64,000 nt of DNA from Vibrio sp. SCSIO 43136. GTDB taxonomy: Bacteria > Pseudomonadota > Gammaproteobacteria > Enterobacterales > Vibrionaceae. The stretch spans positions 3,038,001 to 3,102,000 of the forward strand of contig NZ_CP071848.1 of NCBI RefSeq assembly GCF_023716565.1, given 5' to 3'. Each line of letters opens with the position of its first letter. Within the stretch, counting starts at the first letter, position 1. The notes under the pieces were generated by a model. It saw only the letters and a list, made by a program, of their open reading frames with translations. It did no database searches and was not told where the DNA came from. Positions 30,411-40,225 of this stretch are shown here, piece after piece. The translations under genes and the position numbers were made by a program.

Positions 30411-31598
30411 TTAAACATTCTGTCCAGCCACATATCCACTCGACCAAGCCCACTGGAAGTTAAACCCTCCTAGCCAGCCAGAGACATCCATGACCTCGCC
30501 TACAAAGTAAAGCCCCGGAACTTGCTTCGCCTCCATGGTTTTGGACGAGAGCTCATCGGTGTTTACACCACCCAGAGTGACTTCGGCAGTACGGTAACCT
30601 TCGGTGCCGTTTGGCAGCACTTGCCAGTTTTCAAGCAAGGTGACGATCGCTTGCATCTCTTTTGGGTTGTACTGCTTAAGCGGTTTATCGCTTAGCTCTT
30701 TGCGAGCAATCAGCACTTCTACCAGACGCTTAGGTAGCACTTTAGCTAGAGTGTTTTTTAAACTCTGATTTGGGTGTTTTTCACGAGAGCGTGTAAGCAG
30801 GTCTTCGATATCATCATTCGGTACAAGATTGATGGTGACCGACTGCCCTGCTTGCCAAAAAGAGGATACCTGTAGCACCGATGGACCAGACAGGCCACGA
30901 TGAGTAAACAGCAGCGCTTCTTTAAACAGAGTACCGTCTTCTGCGGTGATTTCTGCGGGTACAGCGATACCAGAGAGCTCTTCTAGCGACTCTTTGTCAT
31001 GTTGATGCAAGGTGAAAGGAACAAGACCTGCCGTGGTTGGTACCATAGATAGACCAAACTGCTCTGCAATCTTGTAGCCAAATGGAGTCGCCCCCAGTTT
31101 TGGCATTGACAGGCCGCCAGTGGCAACCACTAGGGATTCACACTGATACTCATCAGTATCTAGGTGCAGACTAAAGCCAGAGCCTGTCTTCTCGATACTG
31201 TGCACATCACAGCGATAGCGCTGTTTCACGCCAGCGTTATCGCACTCTTTTAGCAGCATATCGACAATTTCTTTAGCCGAGTCGATGCAAAACAGCTGGC
31301 CGTGGTCGCGCTCTTCAAACTCGATGCCGTATTTGCTTACCAGCGAGATAAAGTCCCAGTTGGTGTATTGAGACAAGGCCGACTTAACGAAGTGTGGGTT
31401 ATTACACAGGTAGTTATTGGCTGAGACATCATAGTTGGTGAAGTTGCAACGGCCGCCGCCAGAAATAAGGATTTTGCGCCCCGGCTTTTTGGCATGATCG
31501 ACCACCAGAACCGATCGGCCTCGGCTCGCCGCTTGCGCAGCACACATCAAACCCGCAGCACCTGCGCCAATCACAATTACATCAACTTGATTGCTCAT
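30411..31598 (-). CDS. HI0933/YhiN-family flavoprotein (NAD(P)/FAD-dependent oxidoreductase)
   Basis: The 395-residue protein has the FAD dinucleotide motif VIGAGAAGLMCA at about residue 9, then KPGRKILISGGGRCNFTN, the hallmark of the HI0933 family. The closing FAD segment YFVGEVMDVSGWLGGFNFQWAWSSG is present. The reaction of this family is unknown. ATG 31598 is preferred over 31655, whose leader lies in the uspB terminator. Confidence 0.9.
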   Translation of the reverse strand: MSNQVDVIVIGAGAAGLMCAAQAASRGRSVLVVDHAKKPGRKILISGGGRCNFTNYDVSANNYLCNNPHFVKSALSQYTNWDFISLVSKYGIEFEERDHGQLFCIDSAKEIVDMLLKECDNAGVKQRYRCDVHSIEKTGSGFSLHLDTDEYQCESLVVATGGLSMPKLGATPFGYKIAEQFGLSMVPTTAGLVPFTLHQHDKESLEELSGIAVPAEITAEDGTLFKEALLFTHRGLSGPSVLQVSSFWQAGQSVTINLVPNDDIEDLLTRSREKHPNQSLKNTLAKVLPKRLVEVLIARKELSDKPLKQYNPKEMQAIVTLLENWQVLPNGTEGYRTAEVTLGGVNTDELSSKTMEAKQVPGLYFVGEVMDVSGWLGGFNFQWAWSSGYVAGQNV

Positions 31599-31618
31599 TT
31601 TTCTCTTTCTCGCTAAAA

Positions 31619-31652
31619 AACAAAAAGGATGCACGAGCAGTCGTGCATCCTT
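31619..31652 (-). terminator. Rho-independent terminator of uspB
   Basis: AAGGATGCACGA and TCGTGCATCCTT form a perfect 12-base stem with loop GCAG. On the minus strand a T-rich run follows. Confidence 0.92.
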
Positions 31653-31688
31653 CACAGATGTTATTTTAACCGTTTCTGGGTGTAAGAG

Positions 31689-32012
31689 CTACAGCAGTAT
31701 AGCGCCTAACACAGTCACACCGAGTAAAGAGGTTGAGAGCACAAATAGCTCCCTAACTTTCATACACTTACCGGTAAAGACTTCGTCATGATGGTGAAGA
31801 TACTCACGGCTCTTCAGATAATGAAACAATCTGACTTGTTTGGCCATGTTGCCGTGGGCGGTAAAAAATCCGCCCCCATCCACCTGTTGATAAAGAAGGG
31901 GATGGGCTTCACGCATGATGTATATCAGTGACCGCAGTGCCGTTAAATAGCGTGCCATGTTCACTGTTGTCACCAAGAGCAACGTAAATAGTATAGTGTC
32001 TCCACTGATCAT
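31689..32012 (-). CDS. uspB: Universal stress protein B
   Basis: UspB is a small inner-membrane protein of stationary phase linked to ethanol resistance in E. coli; its mechanism is unknown. The 107 residues carry an N-terminal and a C-terminal membrane helix and the well-conserved middle [26 protein letters not shown], close to E. coli UspB. In E. coli uspB is adjacent and divergent to uspA; here ftnA lies between them. Confidence 0.94.
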   Translation of the reverse strand: MISGDTILFTLLLVTTVNMARYLTALRSLIYIMREAHPLLYQQVDGGGFFTAHGNMAKQVRLFHYLKSREYLHHHDEVFTGKCMKVRELFVLSTSLLGVTVLGAILL

Positions 32013-32107
32013 CTTTTCCTCCCTACATCTTCTAGGACTTACTAGAAATACGCCGGATTAGGAAAAGAGTTCAGTCGCCCTTAGCTATAACAATAAGTTG
32101 GGGGCTA

Positions 32108-32635
32108 TTACTCTGCCGGCGCGTCCATGATTGAAGATGAACCTGCTTTCGCCATCTCTGCTAGGTCTTTATCAATGAAGAATAGTGCCTTACCATCTTC
32201 ACCAACCAACTCTAGCTTGTCTAAAATCCCTTTAAACAATTTCTCTTCCTCGTGCTGTTCAGCCACGTACCACTGTAGGAAATTGAATGTCGAGTAGTCT
32301 TGAGTAGAGAATGCGACGTGAGCTAGCTTATTGATTTTCTCAGTAATCATTTGCTCGTGTTGGTAAGTTTCACGGAATACATCACCAAGGCTTGCAAACT
32401 CGTGCTGAGGAGCTTCAATTGCACCAAGAATCGGCATTGAACCTGTTTCGCTCACATAGGTGAAAAGTCGCTGCATGTGCTCCATTTCTTCCGTTGCATG
32501 GGCACGCAAAAATTCGGCTGCGCCTTCAAAACCTTTATCTTCACACCAAGCACTCATTTGTAAGTATAGATTGGATGAGAAGAATTCCAGATTAATTTGC
32601 TCATTTAGTTGTTCAACCATTGCTTGGGCTAGCAT
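32108..32635 (-). CDS. ftnA: Ferritin (non-haem iron storage)
   Basis: Ferritin oxidises and stores iron in a 24-subunit shell in the cytoplasm. The 175 residues form the four-helix bundle, with ferroxidase ligands in NLEFFSS-type helix A ([15 protein letters not shown]), [12 protein letters not shown] in helix B and EQHEEEKLF in helix C. No haem-ligating Met pattern of bacterioferritin is seen. It is transcribed divergently from uspA. RyhB in this window and FtnA belong to the same iron economy. Confidence 0.95.
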   Translation of the reverse strand: MLAQAMVEQLNEQINLEFFSSNLYLQMSAWCEDKGFEGAAEFLRAHATEEMEHMQRLFTYVSETGSMPILGAIEAPQHEFASLGDVFRETYQHEQMITEKINKLAHVAFSTQDYSTFNFLQWYVAEQHEEEKLFKGILDKLELVGEDGKALFFIDKDLAEMAKAGSSSIMDAPAE

Positions 32636-32794
32636 TTATGACTCCTGTTTGAATACGACTGACGTCTGTCACTATATCACTTTATTTGCTGATAACTCGA
32701 ATGTTTAGCCGTGTAGAATGAGATCGGCTCGGCAATTTATAAGGCGCTCAAATGCTACTCTTAAAAGTAAGGGTTTAACCATGAGGGTCTTTTT

Positions 32795-33223
32795 ATGAGC
32801 TACCAACACATCTTAGTCGCCATCGACTTATCTGAAGACAGTAAGATTTTGATCGATAAAGCCGTCAGCTTGGCAAAGCCACTCGACGCTGCGGTCTCTT
32901 TCATCCATATTGACGTGAATTATGCCGAGCTCTATACCGGACTGATTGATATCAACCTTGCGGAAACCCAACACCAGAACATAGAAACGTCACAAAAGCA
33001 GCTACAAGCACTGGCCGACCATGCTGAGTATCCAATCAAACATACGCTAGTTGGCAGTGGTGATTTAAGTGGCGAGCTGCAACAAGCAATCAAAGAGCTG
33101 GAAGTGGATATGTTAGTGTGTGGTCATCACCAAGACTTCTGGAGCAAGCTATTATCGAGCACACGACAATTGATCAATAGTTCTCCGGTCGATTTATTAG
33201 TGGTGCCGCTTAAGGAAGATTAA
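32795..33223 (+). CDS. uspA: Universal stress protein A
   Basis: UspA is a cytoplasmic stress-induced protein of the adenine-nucleotide-alpha-hydrolase fold. The 142 residues begin MSYQHILVAIDLSEDSKILI as in enterobacterial UspA and end with the TRQLINSSPVDLLVVPL motif. Like E. coli UspA it lacks the clear ATP-binding GxGxxS(T) pattern of UspFG-type proteins (it has STRQLINSSP). A perfect hairpin terminator follows. Confidence 0.94.
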   Translation: MSYQHILVAIDLSEDSKILIDKAVSLAKPLDAAVSFIHIDVNYAELYTGLIDINLAETQHQNIETSQKQLQALADHAEYPIKHTLVGSGDLSGELQQAIKELEVDMLVCGHHQDFWSKLLSSTRQLINSSPVDLLVVPLKED

Positions 33224-33237
33224 GCCAGACAAAAGCA

Positions 33238-33267
33238 ACAGGGCGAGCCAATTGGCTCGCCCTGTTT
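33238..33267 (+). terminator. Rho-independent terminator of uspA
   Basis: ACAGGGCGAGCC, loop AATT and its complement give a perfect 12-base stem, followed by TTT. It lies between the converging uspA and the Lys-rich gene and can serve both. Confidence 0.9.
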
Positions 33268-33280
33268 GTATTTGGTGCGA

Positions 33281-33745
33281 TTAATGCAGGGCTTGTCTCG
33301 GCGCTTGCGCTAACTCGAAAGGTTTGAGTGTTAGCTGCTGCTGAAGCTTTTGGCTACGCTTCTCTACTTTGGCCAGTTTCTTAAGTAGTTTTTGCTGCTT
33401 CTTCAACGACTTCTTAATCTTCTTCAGCTGCTTATTTTGCTTTTTCAGTGCCTTTTTCTCCGCCTTGTCTGCCTTTTGACCCTTGCTTGCCTTGATGGTC
33501 TCAACGGGCTTAGACGTTTGCTCTGTTACTTCTGTTGGTACCAATCGTACCGCTGATTGAGGATTTGCCACAGCATGAGCTAAGGAGTGATTTGGAAGAC
33601 TGGCAGGCTTACATAAACGGGTTTTGTCATTCGCCGCACGGCTACATGAGTGGCACACAAACTTTGGTGCAGCCACCACCTGATGGATAGTGCCCAACTC
33701 CGCTGCGATGTCGCGACGATTATATTTACACAAGCGCTTAGTCAT
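33281..33745 (-). CDS. Unrecognised Cys- and Lys-rich protein
   Basis: I do not recognise this 154-residue protein. The N-terminal third has cysteines arranged as a possible metal site (C6, CHSC near 35-38, C49). The C-terminal half is an extremely lysine- and glutamine-rich helix (KKALKKQNKQLKKIKKSLKK and onwards) that should form a coiled coil and may bind nucleic acid or ribosomes. ATG 33745 has GGAGAG just upstream. It is convergent with uspA and ends near the uspA terminator. A function cannot be assigned. Confidence 0.7.
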   Translation of the reverse strand: MTKRLCKYNRRDIAAELGTIHQVVAAPKFVCHSCSRAANDKTRLCKPASLPNHSLAHAVANPQSAVRLVPTEVTEQTSKPVETIKASKGQKADKAEKKALKKQNKQLKKIKKSLKKQQKLLKKLAKVEKRSQKLQQQLTLKPFELAQAPRQALH

Positions 33746-33866
33746 ACCACTCTCCAAGCCATTAACCCATTTATCGTCACATGTACTGATAACGATTCGT
33801 GTTTAGATATATCGCTTTATTGAGTGAATAGCAAGCAGAGTTTGCTAAGCGTTTGATTGTTGTTAT

Positions 33867-34133
33867 TAGGGCGTGTTGACCTTTCGAGGCCAAATTTTGT
33901 TCAATCTAGATGGGTTCTGAGCAAGGAATGAGGAACGTAGCATAGTTATTCTATGTAAGAGACGAATGACGCAGCGCAGGAGCCATCTAGATGAACCCTA
34001 CGGGCAGTGTTTGTCAGCCCTTTCTCCTGCGTTATCGCATATTTGTATAGAATGACTATACTGCATATGCGCTGCCTTGGATAAAGAGCTGACAAACGCT
34101 GCAAAATTGACCTCGAAAGGTCAACACGCCCTA
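33867..34133. mobile_element. MITE-like element with 30-base terminal inverted repeats
   Basis: The ends read TAGGGCGTGTTGACCTTTCG inward from both sides and continue with GAGG(C/T)CAA and a T run, about 30 bases with one or two differences. A TA stands at each outer edge, as expected for an IS630/Tc1-type insertion. The 267-base body has no gene but many nested inverted repeats (for example GCAGTGTTTGTCAGC with GCTGACAAACGCTGC). It abuts the rsmJ stop codon and may serve as its 3' untranslated region. Confidence 0.75.
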
Positions 34134-34140
34134 GGTCTGT

Positions 34141-34923
34141 CTATTCGGTCATGGAGGCGTTGACGTAAACGTCAAAACGATTCTTTTTGGTTTCGATAGC
34201 CATAGTGGGTTTCTCACCATCGAGCCATTGTGCATAGTCAGGACGTTTTACCACGACGCGTTTAGTCGCAAGCTTAAGCGCTGGACTTAGCAAGCCATCG
34301 GCATCAGTATCTGCGCCGACCAAAGATTGGAAAACACGCATCTCCTTTTTCACCAAGGCTGATTTCTTTTTGTTTTCTGGGTGCGGGTACATTGGATCAA
34401 GATACACCACGTCAGGGCGTTCAAATCCTTGCTGCTCTGAAAGCGACTCCAGCGCATTCAAACTGCTTGCGTGCAGCAGTGACATGCGTTGCCCTACCCA
34501 AGCGCCAATTTCTGGATCTTGCTTGGCACGCTCTAAGCCATCATCTAGTAGCGCCGCCACCACAGGGTTACGCTCAATCATCTGCACTTTACAACCTAAA
34601 GACGCCAAAACAAACGCATCACGGCCAAGCCCTGCTGTGCCATCAAGTACTGTCGGTGTCGCCCCTTTGTTCAAGCCCGCAGCTTTGGCAATCGCTTGGC
34701 CTTTGCCGCCACCAAATTTGCGCCGATGCCCCGCCGCACCACCCACTAAGTCGACAAAAATCGCCCCGAGCTTTGGTTCATCCAACTTACGTAACTCCAA
34801 CTGCTGCTCAGTCAGCACTAAGCCAAACAGTGAGCTTTCGTCGTGGCTTAGTTGCCAACGCTCGGCCAATGCATCAAGAGTCGCATGTTGGTGTGGGTTT
34901 TCGCAAATAAGTTGGATTTGCAC
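34141..34923 (-). CDS. rsmJ: 16S rRNA (guanine-1516-N2)-methyltransferase RsmJ
   Basis: RsmJ methylates G1516 of 16S rRNA. The 260 residues match the family, with [26 protein letters not shown], the SAM motif [15 protein letters not shown] and the catalytic-type DPMYPH. It ends directly at the MITE-like element. In E. coli it follows prlC; here an inverted asnC lies between the two. Confidence 0.95.
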   Translation of the reverse strand: MQIQLICENPHQHATLDALAERWQLSHDESSLFGLVLTEQQLELRKLDEPKLGAIFVDLVGGAAGHRRKFGGGKGQAIAKAAGLNKGATPTVLDGTAGLGRDAFVLASLGCKVQMIERNPVVAALLDDGLERAKQDPEIGAWVGQRMSLLHASSLNALESLSEQQGFERPDVVYLDPMYPHPENKKKSALVKKEMRVFQSLVGADTDADGLLSPALKLATKRVVVKRPDYAQWLDGEKPTMAIETKKNRFDVYVNASMTE

Positions 34924-35056
34924 CGTGTTCTCCGGGTTAAGTGTGGCTTACGGGCGACAGTGTAATCATTTCTCGCCTTGGGATAAATCACCAACTGGTG
35001 TTTCTCCCCCATTCAATTGTAGACTGAGCACTTGAAGCCTTAACCGAGCAAGCGGA

Positions 35057-35521
35057 ATGCAGACCACTCAACCTCGCCTAGACGACCTAGACAAAGCTAT
35101 TCTTAAAGCCTTAATGAACGATGCGCGAACACCCTATGCGGAGATGGCTAAGCAGTTCAATGTCAGTCCTGCCACCATTCACGTGCGAATCGAGAAGATG
35201 AAATCGGCCGATATCATTGAAGGCACGGAAGTTATAGTGAATACCAAGAAGCTTGGCTATGACGTGTGCTGTTTTATCGGCATCAATTTGAATGCGGCGA
35301 GGGATTATCACTCGGCACTGGAAAAGCTCAATGCCTTGGATGAAGTCGTTGAGGCTTACTACACCACGGGCGCTTACAATATTTTTGTCAAACTGATGTG
35401 CCGCTCGATTGAAGAGTTGCAATTTGTGCTGATTGATAAGCTGCAGGCGATTGATGAAGTACAATCAACGGAGACGTTGATTTCATTGCAGAATCCGATT
35501 AATCGGAATGTGAATCCTTAA
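35057..35521 (+). CDS. asnC: Transcriptional regulator AsnC
   Basis: AsnC is an asparagine-responsive Lrp-family regulator that activates asnA. The 154 residues have an N-terminal helix-turn-helix (TPYAEMAKQFNVSPATIHVRIEKMK) and a C-terminal RAM ligand-binding domain ending in QSTETLISLQNPI, closely similar to E. coli AsnC along its whole length. It lies divergent to rsmJ and convergent with prlC. asnA is not in the window. Confidence 0.94.
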   Translation: MQTTQPRLDDLDKAILKALMNDARTPYAEMAKQFNVSPATIHVRIEKMKSADIIEGTEVIVNTKKLGYDVCCFIGINLNAARDYHSALEKLNALDEVVEAYYTTGAYNIFVKLMCRSIEELQFVLIDKLQAIDEVQSTETLISLQNPINRNVNP

Positions 35522-35522
35522 T

Positions 35523-35606
35523 CGGACGCTGCGCTAGCGGCTAACGGTAAACGGCACACGGAAGAATCTCCGCCGCCGTTTACCGTTTACCGTTTACCGT
35601 TTACCG
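35523..35606. repeat. Intergenic repeat: GGACGCTGC ... CTAACGGTAAACGG plus four CCGTTTA heptamers
   Basis: At 35576-35606 CCGTTTA is repeated four times in perfect tandem. At 35540-35553 its inverted version CTAACGG-TAAACGG appears, so the arms can pair into a long hairpin between the converging asnC and prlC genes. The left part matches, on the other strand, the TTACCGTTAGC...GCGTCC element seen at 11408 and 48042. Confidence 0.85.
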
Positions 35607-35609
35607 AAA

Positions 35610-37652
35610 TTAAACGCTGATTCCTGAGTGACGCAGCAACGCATCAATCTGTGGCTCACGGCCTCGGAAACGCTTGAATAGCTCCATTGGCTCTTCGCTG
35701 CCGCCCATTTCTAGGATGTTGTTTAGGAAGCTCTTACCAGTGTCTTGGTTAAAGATGCCTTCTTCTTCAAAGCGTGAAAATGCGTCTGAAGAGAGTACCT
35801 CAGCCCAAAGATAGCTGTAGTAACCCGCAGCATAACCACCAGCAAAGATGTGGCCGAAACTGTGAGAGAAGCGGTTCCATTCAATACTTGGTAGTACTGC
35901 AACTTTCGACTTCACTTCTGTTAAGGTTTCGAGCACTTTTGCGCCCACTTCTGGGTCGTAATCAGTGTGTAGAGTGAAATCAAACAGTCCGAACTCAAGC
36001 TGGCGCAAAATAGACATCGCCGATTGGAAATTCTTCGCCGCTAGCATTTTATCTAGCATCTCTTTTGGCAGAGCTTCACCGCTCTCATAGTGGCCTGAAA
36101 TAAAGCTCAACGCCTCTTCTTCCCAACACCAGTTTTCTAAAAACTGACTTGGCAGCTCAACCGCATCCCATGGCACGCCATTAATGCCCGACACCGACGG
36201 AACATCGATTTGGGTAAGCATGTGGTGGATACCGTGGCCAGTTTCGTGGAAAAGCGTTACAACTTCATCGTGGGTAAATAGAGCAGGCTTATCCCCAACA
36301 GGCTTGTTGAAGTTACAAGTCAGGTACGCCACAGGCGTTTGCAGCTCACCTGATTCGGTAGTGCGACGAACTCGACACTCATCCATCCATGCGCCGCCAC
36401 GTTTATGTTCGCGAGCGTATAGGTCTAGGTAAAAGCTGCCACGTAGAGTGTTATTGGCATCAAAAATATCGAAGAAACGTACCGACTCATGCCACACATC
36501 CACGTCATTACGCTCTTGTACTGACATACCAAATACACGCTTAAGGACCTCAAATAGGCCAGATACCACGGTACTTTCCGGGAAATAAGGGCGTAGCTCT
36601 TCATCAGAGAATTTGAATAGCTGCTGTTTCTGCTTCTCGCTGTAGTAACCGATGTCCCACAGGTTCAACTCGCTCACGCCATGTTCAGCTTGAGCAAATT
36701 TGCGCAGCTCTTCTACCTCGCGCTCGCCTTGCGGCTTAGCTTTAGTCGCGAGATCGTTCAAGAAACCTAAAACCTGTTGCGGCTCTTGCGCCATCTTAGT
36801 GGCTAGAGATTTCTCACTGTAGTTAGCAAAGCCTAACAGACGAGCAATTTCATGACGCAGTTTAAGTTTTTCAGCGATAAGCTCGGTGTTATCCCACTTA
36901 CCTGCATTTGGACCACGATCAGAGGCGCGGGTCACGTACGCTTCGTACATCTCTTTACGCAACTCTTGGCTGTCTGCGTATGTCATCACTGGGATGTAAG
37001 ACGGCATTTCTAGGGTAAGCAGCCAACCATCGAGCTCTTTAGCTTCAGCAGCAGCTTTAGCGGCGGCCATGGCAGATTCTGGCAGGCCAGCAAGTTGTGC
37101 TTGGTCGGTAATATGCTTGGTCCAGCCCATAGTGGCATCAAGTACATTATTAGAAAACGTTGAGCCTAGCTCAGACATACGCTTACTGATTTCGCCATAG
37201 CGCTTTTGTTCACTCGCAGCGAGGCCAATGCCCGAAAGTTCAAAATCACGCAGTGCGTCGGTGATGGTTTTCTTTTGCGCTTGAGAAAGCGTGGCAAACT
37301 CATCGGAAGCCTTGATGGTCTTGTATGCCTCGTAAAGCGCTTTATGCTGACCGACCCAAGTGCCGTATTCAGATAGCATCGGCAAGCAGCTTTCGTACGC
37401 TTCACGCAGCTCATCACTGTTCATCACCGAGTTTAGGTGGCTCACAGGCGACCATGCTCGGCTGAGCTTGTCATCAATTTCTGCCAGTGGTGCACAGACA
37501 CTCTCCCAGCTAGGAGTGACATCTGGCTGAGTCACTTTCTCTACCATAGCTCGGCAATCGTTAATGATGGCTTCAATCGCTGGGTGTACGTGTTCAGGTT
37601 TGATCTGTGAGAACGACGGTAAGTCAGTGATAGTAAGTAGAGGGTTAGACAT
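35610..37652 (-). CDS. prlC: Oligopeptidase A
   Basis: PrlC is a cytoplasmic zinc metallopeptidase (M3 family) that degrades signal peptides and oligopeptides. The 680 residues match E. coli (680). The zinc site is HETGH within VVTLFHETGHGIHHML, and the third ligand region reads ELPSQFLENWCWE. The segment GGYAAGYYSYLWAEVLSSDAF is also family-typical. It diverges from rlmJ. Confidence 0.97.
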   Translation of the reverse strand: MSNPLLTITDLPSFSQIKPEHVHPAIEAIINDCRAMVEKVTQPDVTPSWESVCAPLAEIDDKLSRAWSPVSHLNSVMNSDELREAYESCLPMLSEYGTWVGQHKALYEAYKTIKASDEFATLSQAQKKTITDALRDFELSGIGLAASEQKRYGEISKRMSELGSTFSNNVLDATMGWTKHITDQAQLAGLPESAMAAAKAAAEAKELDGWLLTLEMPSYIPVMTYADSQELRKEMYEAYVTRASDRGPNAGKWDNTELIAEKLKLRHEIARLLGFANYSEKSLATKMAQEPQQVLGFLNDLATKAKPQGEREVEELRKFAQAEHGVSELNLWDIGYYSEKQKQQLFKFSDEELRPYFPESTVVSGLFEVLKRVFGMSVQERNDVDVWHESVRFFDIFDANNTLRGSFYLDLYAREHKRGGAWMDECRVRRTTESGELQTPVAYLTCNFNKPVGDKPALFTHDEVVTLFHETGHGIHHMLTQIDVPSVSGINGVPWDAVELPSQFLENWCWEEEALSFISGHYESGEALPKEMLDKMLAAKNFQSAMSILRQLEFGLFDFTLHTDYDPEVGAKVLETLTEVKSKVAVLPSIEWNRFSHSFGHIFAGGYAAGYYSYLWAEVLSSDAFSRFEEEGIFNQDTGKSFLNNILEMGGSEEPMELFKRFRGREPQIDALLRHSGISV

Positions 37653-37849
37653 CAGCAGTTCCTTTTGAAAGAGGTTGATTCCTTCATTAAATGTAGCCTG
37701 TGAGACTAAAAATCAATAGCAAACTCAAAAACTAACCCCAGATTGAGTGTTACAAAGCGTTTTTTGCGGGCGAATATTACCTAAATCTCAGCCTAGATTG
37801 TTATACTGCTCTGATTGGGTTGTCCCCTAATCAAATTCGAGAGAGTATC

Positions 37850-38689
37850 GTGCTTAGTTACCGACACAGTTTCCATGCTGGCAACCACGCAGATGTGGTG
37901 AAGCATATTGTTCAATCCCTGATCCTCAATGCACTTGGGCAAAAAGATAAGCCGTATGTTTACCATGACACCCACTCAGGTGTTGGCCGCTACGACCTGA
38001 CCCATGAGTGGTCAGAAAAAACAGGGGAATACAAACAGGGCATCGCTCGTGTTTGGGCACAAAACGATATTCCACAGGACATACAAAGCTACCTTGCGGC
38101 AATTGAGACTCTTAATGAAGGCAAGGAGCTGCGCTACTACCCAGGCTCTCCTCGTGTTGCTCGTGCTCACCTACGCAAGCAAGACCGCATGGTTCTGACC
38201 GAACTGCACCCAAGCGATCATCCTTTGCTTGAGCAAGAGTTTCACCGTGACCGCCAAGTTAAGATCTACAAAGAAGATGGTTTCCAACGCCTCAAAGCGA
38301 GCTTGCCTCCTAAAGAGCGCCGCGGTCTAGTGCTGATTGACCCACCTTATGAGCTAGCAAAAGAGTACCGAGATGTGGTGCGTGCGATCGCACAAAGCCA
38401 TAAACGCTGGGCCACAGGTATATATGCTATCTGGTACCCAGTGGTCAATCGCCACGACATCGACGACATGTTGCAAGGATTAGAAAAGCTGGGTATTCGC
38501 AAAATTCTTCAAATCGAGCTCGGTGTATCGCCAGATACCAATGAGCGTGGTATGACCGCATCAGGCATGATTGTGATTAACCCGCCATGGAAGCTTGAGC
38601 AGCAAATGAGTACCATCTTGCCGTTCTTGAAAGAAGCAATTGCACCAGCCACCGGTCACTTTAAGGTGGAATGGATCGTTCCGGAATAA
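37850..38689 (+). CDS. rlmJ: 23S rRNA (adenine-2030-N6)-methyltransferase RlmJ
   Basis: RlmJ methylates A2030 of 23S rRNA. The protein begins VLSYRHSFHAGNHADVVKH and contains the DPPYE catalytic motif (VLIDPPYELAKEY) and the IWYPV segment. I chose the GTG at 37850, which has GAGAG just upstream and matches the start of E. coli RlmJ, giving 279 residues. A TTG at 37820 would add ten residues. It is divergent from prlC and followed by gor. Confidence 0.94.
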   Translation: MLSYRHSFHAGNHADVVKHIVQSLILNALGQKDKPYVYHDTHSGVGRYDLTHEWSEKTGEYKQGIARVWAQNDIPQDIQSYLAAIETLNEGKELRYYPGSPRVARAHLRKQDRMVLTELHPSDHPLLEQEFHRDRQVKIYKEDGFQRLKASLPPKERRGLVLIDPPYELAKEYRDVVRAIAQSHKRWATGIYAIWYPVVNRHDIDDMLQGLEKLGIRKILQIELGVSPDTNERGMTASGMIVINPPWKLEQQMSTILPFLKEAIAPATGHFKVEWIVPE

Positions 38690-38783
38690 GGTATGTAAAT
38701 CCCTACCTTTAAAAATCGCTCAACAGATAGAATATTAGAGAGCTAGAAGCTCAGAAAAAATTAAAAAAATAACGGAGAAAGTT

Positions 38784-40139
38784 ATGTCTAATCATTTTGA
38801 TTACATTTGTATCGGCGGCGGTAGCGGCGGTATTGCATCAGCAAACCGTGCAGCAATGCATGGCGCTAAAGTGGCATTGATTGAAGCGCAAGACCTTGGC
38901 GGTACTTGTGTAAACGTAGGTTGTGTACCTAAGAAAGTGATGTGGCACGGCGCTCAAATTGCTGAAGCGATGCACCTATACGCCAAAGACTACGGCTTTG
39001 ATGTCGATGTAAAAGGCTTTGATTGGGGCAAGCTGGTTGAAAGCCGTCAAGCATACATTGGTCGAATCCACCAAGCGTATGACCGAGTACTTGGCAACAA
39101 CAAGATCAACGTGATTAAAGGCTTTGCTAAGTTTGTCGATGCCAACACAGTTGAAGTTAATGGTGAACACTACACCGCTGACCACATTCTTATTGCTGTT
39201 GGTGGTCGTCCAACCATCCCAAATATTCCGGGTGCCGAGTACGGTATCGATTCAAACGGTTTCTTTGAGCTAAACGAGCAACCTAAGCGTGTTGCTGTCA
39301 TTGGTGCGGGCTACATCGCAGTTGAAATCGCAGGGGTGCTTCATGCACTAGGTACAGAAACCCACCTATTCTGTCGTAAAGAATCGCCACTACGTAGCTT
39401 TGACCCACTGATCATCGAAACCTTGGTTGAAGTGATGAACACCGAAGGCCCTACGCTACATACTCACTCTGTACCAAAAGAAGTGGTGAAAGAAGCGGAC
39501 GGTAGCCTGACTCTGCACCTAGAAAATGGTGAGAGCCAAAACGTTGATACCCTAATTTGGGCGATCGGCCGTCACCCAGCAACTGACGCGATCAACCTTG
39601 CCGCAACAGGTGTTGAAACTAACGACAAAGGCTACATCAAAGTCGATGAGTTCCAACAAACCAACGTTGAAGGCATCTACTGTGTGGGCGATATCATGGA
39701 AGGTGGCATCGAGCTTACCCCTGTGGCAGTAAAAGCAGGTCGTCAGCTTTCTGAGCGCCTATTCAACGGTCAAACCAACGCTAAAATGGACTACAAACTG
39801 GTTCCGACCGTGGTATTTAGCCACCCACCAATCGGCACTATTGGTCTAACCGAACCTGAAGCTATCGCTCAATACGGCGAAGAGAACGTTAAAGTGTATA
39901 AGTCTGGCTTTACTGCGATGTACACCGCTGTCACTTCAAACCGTCAGCCATGTAAGATGAAGCTGGTATGTGCTGGCCCTGAAGAGACCGTAGTCGGCCT
40001 ACACGGTATTGGCTTTACAGTGGATGAAATGATCCAAGGCTTTGGTGTAGCAATGAAGATGGGTGCAACCAAAGCAGACTTCGATAGCGTAGTCGCAATT
40101 CACCCAACGGGTTCTGAAGAATTCGTGACGATGCGATAA
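38784..40139 (+). CDS. gor: Glutathione-disulfide reductase
   Basis: Gor reduces oxidised glutathione with NADPH and FAD. The 451 residues equal the family length. The FAD motif [13 protein letters not shown] lies near residue 10, the redox disulphide is in [13 protein letters not shown], the NADPH motif is [13 protein letters not shown] and the C-terminal catalytic His is in HPTGSEEF. The ribosome-binding site CGGAGAAAG precedes the ATG. Confidence 0.97.
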   Translation: MSNHFDYICIGGGSGGIASANRAAMHGAKVALIEAQDLGGTCVNVGCVPKKVMWHGAQIAEAMHLYAKDYGFDVDVKGFDWGKLVESRQAYIGRIHQAYDRVLGNNKINVIKGFAKFVDANTVEVNGEHYTADHILIAVGGRPTIPNIPGAEYGIDSNGFFELNEQPKRVAVIGAGYIAVEIAGVLHALGTETHLFCRKESPLRSFDPLIIETLVEVMNTEGPTLHTHSVPKEVVKEADGSLTLHLENGESQNVDTLIWAIGRHPATDAINLAATGVETNDKGYIKVDEFQQTNVEGIYCVGDIMEGGIELTPVAVKAGRQLSERLFNGQTNAKMDYKLVPTVVFSHPPIGTIGLTEPEAIAQYGEENVKVYKSGFTAMYTAVTSNRQPCKMKLVCAGPEETVVGLHGIGFTVDEMIQGFGVAMKMGATKADFDSVVAIHPTGSEEFVTMR

Positions 40140-40158
40140 ACTTCACTCCATCCGAATC

Positions 40159-40184
40159 AAGCCCGGCAGTGTCCGGGCTTTTTA
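40159..40184 (+). terminator. Rho-independent terminator of gor
   Basis: AAGCCCGG and CCGGGCTT form a perfect 8-base stem with a 6-base loop, followed by TTTAT. Confidence 0.9.
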
Positions 40185-40225
40185 TTGCCCATTTATACCC
40201 AACGAAAGACAGTAAACTACCGCCA

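Noticed and set aside
33867..34133. Integron attC/VCR site
   Set aside because: It is twice the usual length, has TA-flanked 30-base ends, and no cassette structure or integrase is nearby.
34370..35035. Long open frame antisense to rsmJ
   Set aside because: It is a shadow of a clearly identified gene, of low-complexity composition and without a ribosome-binding site.
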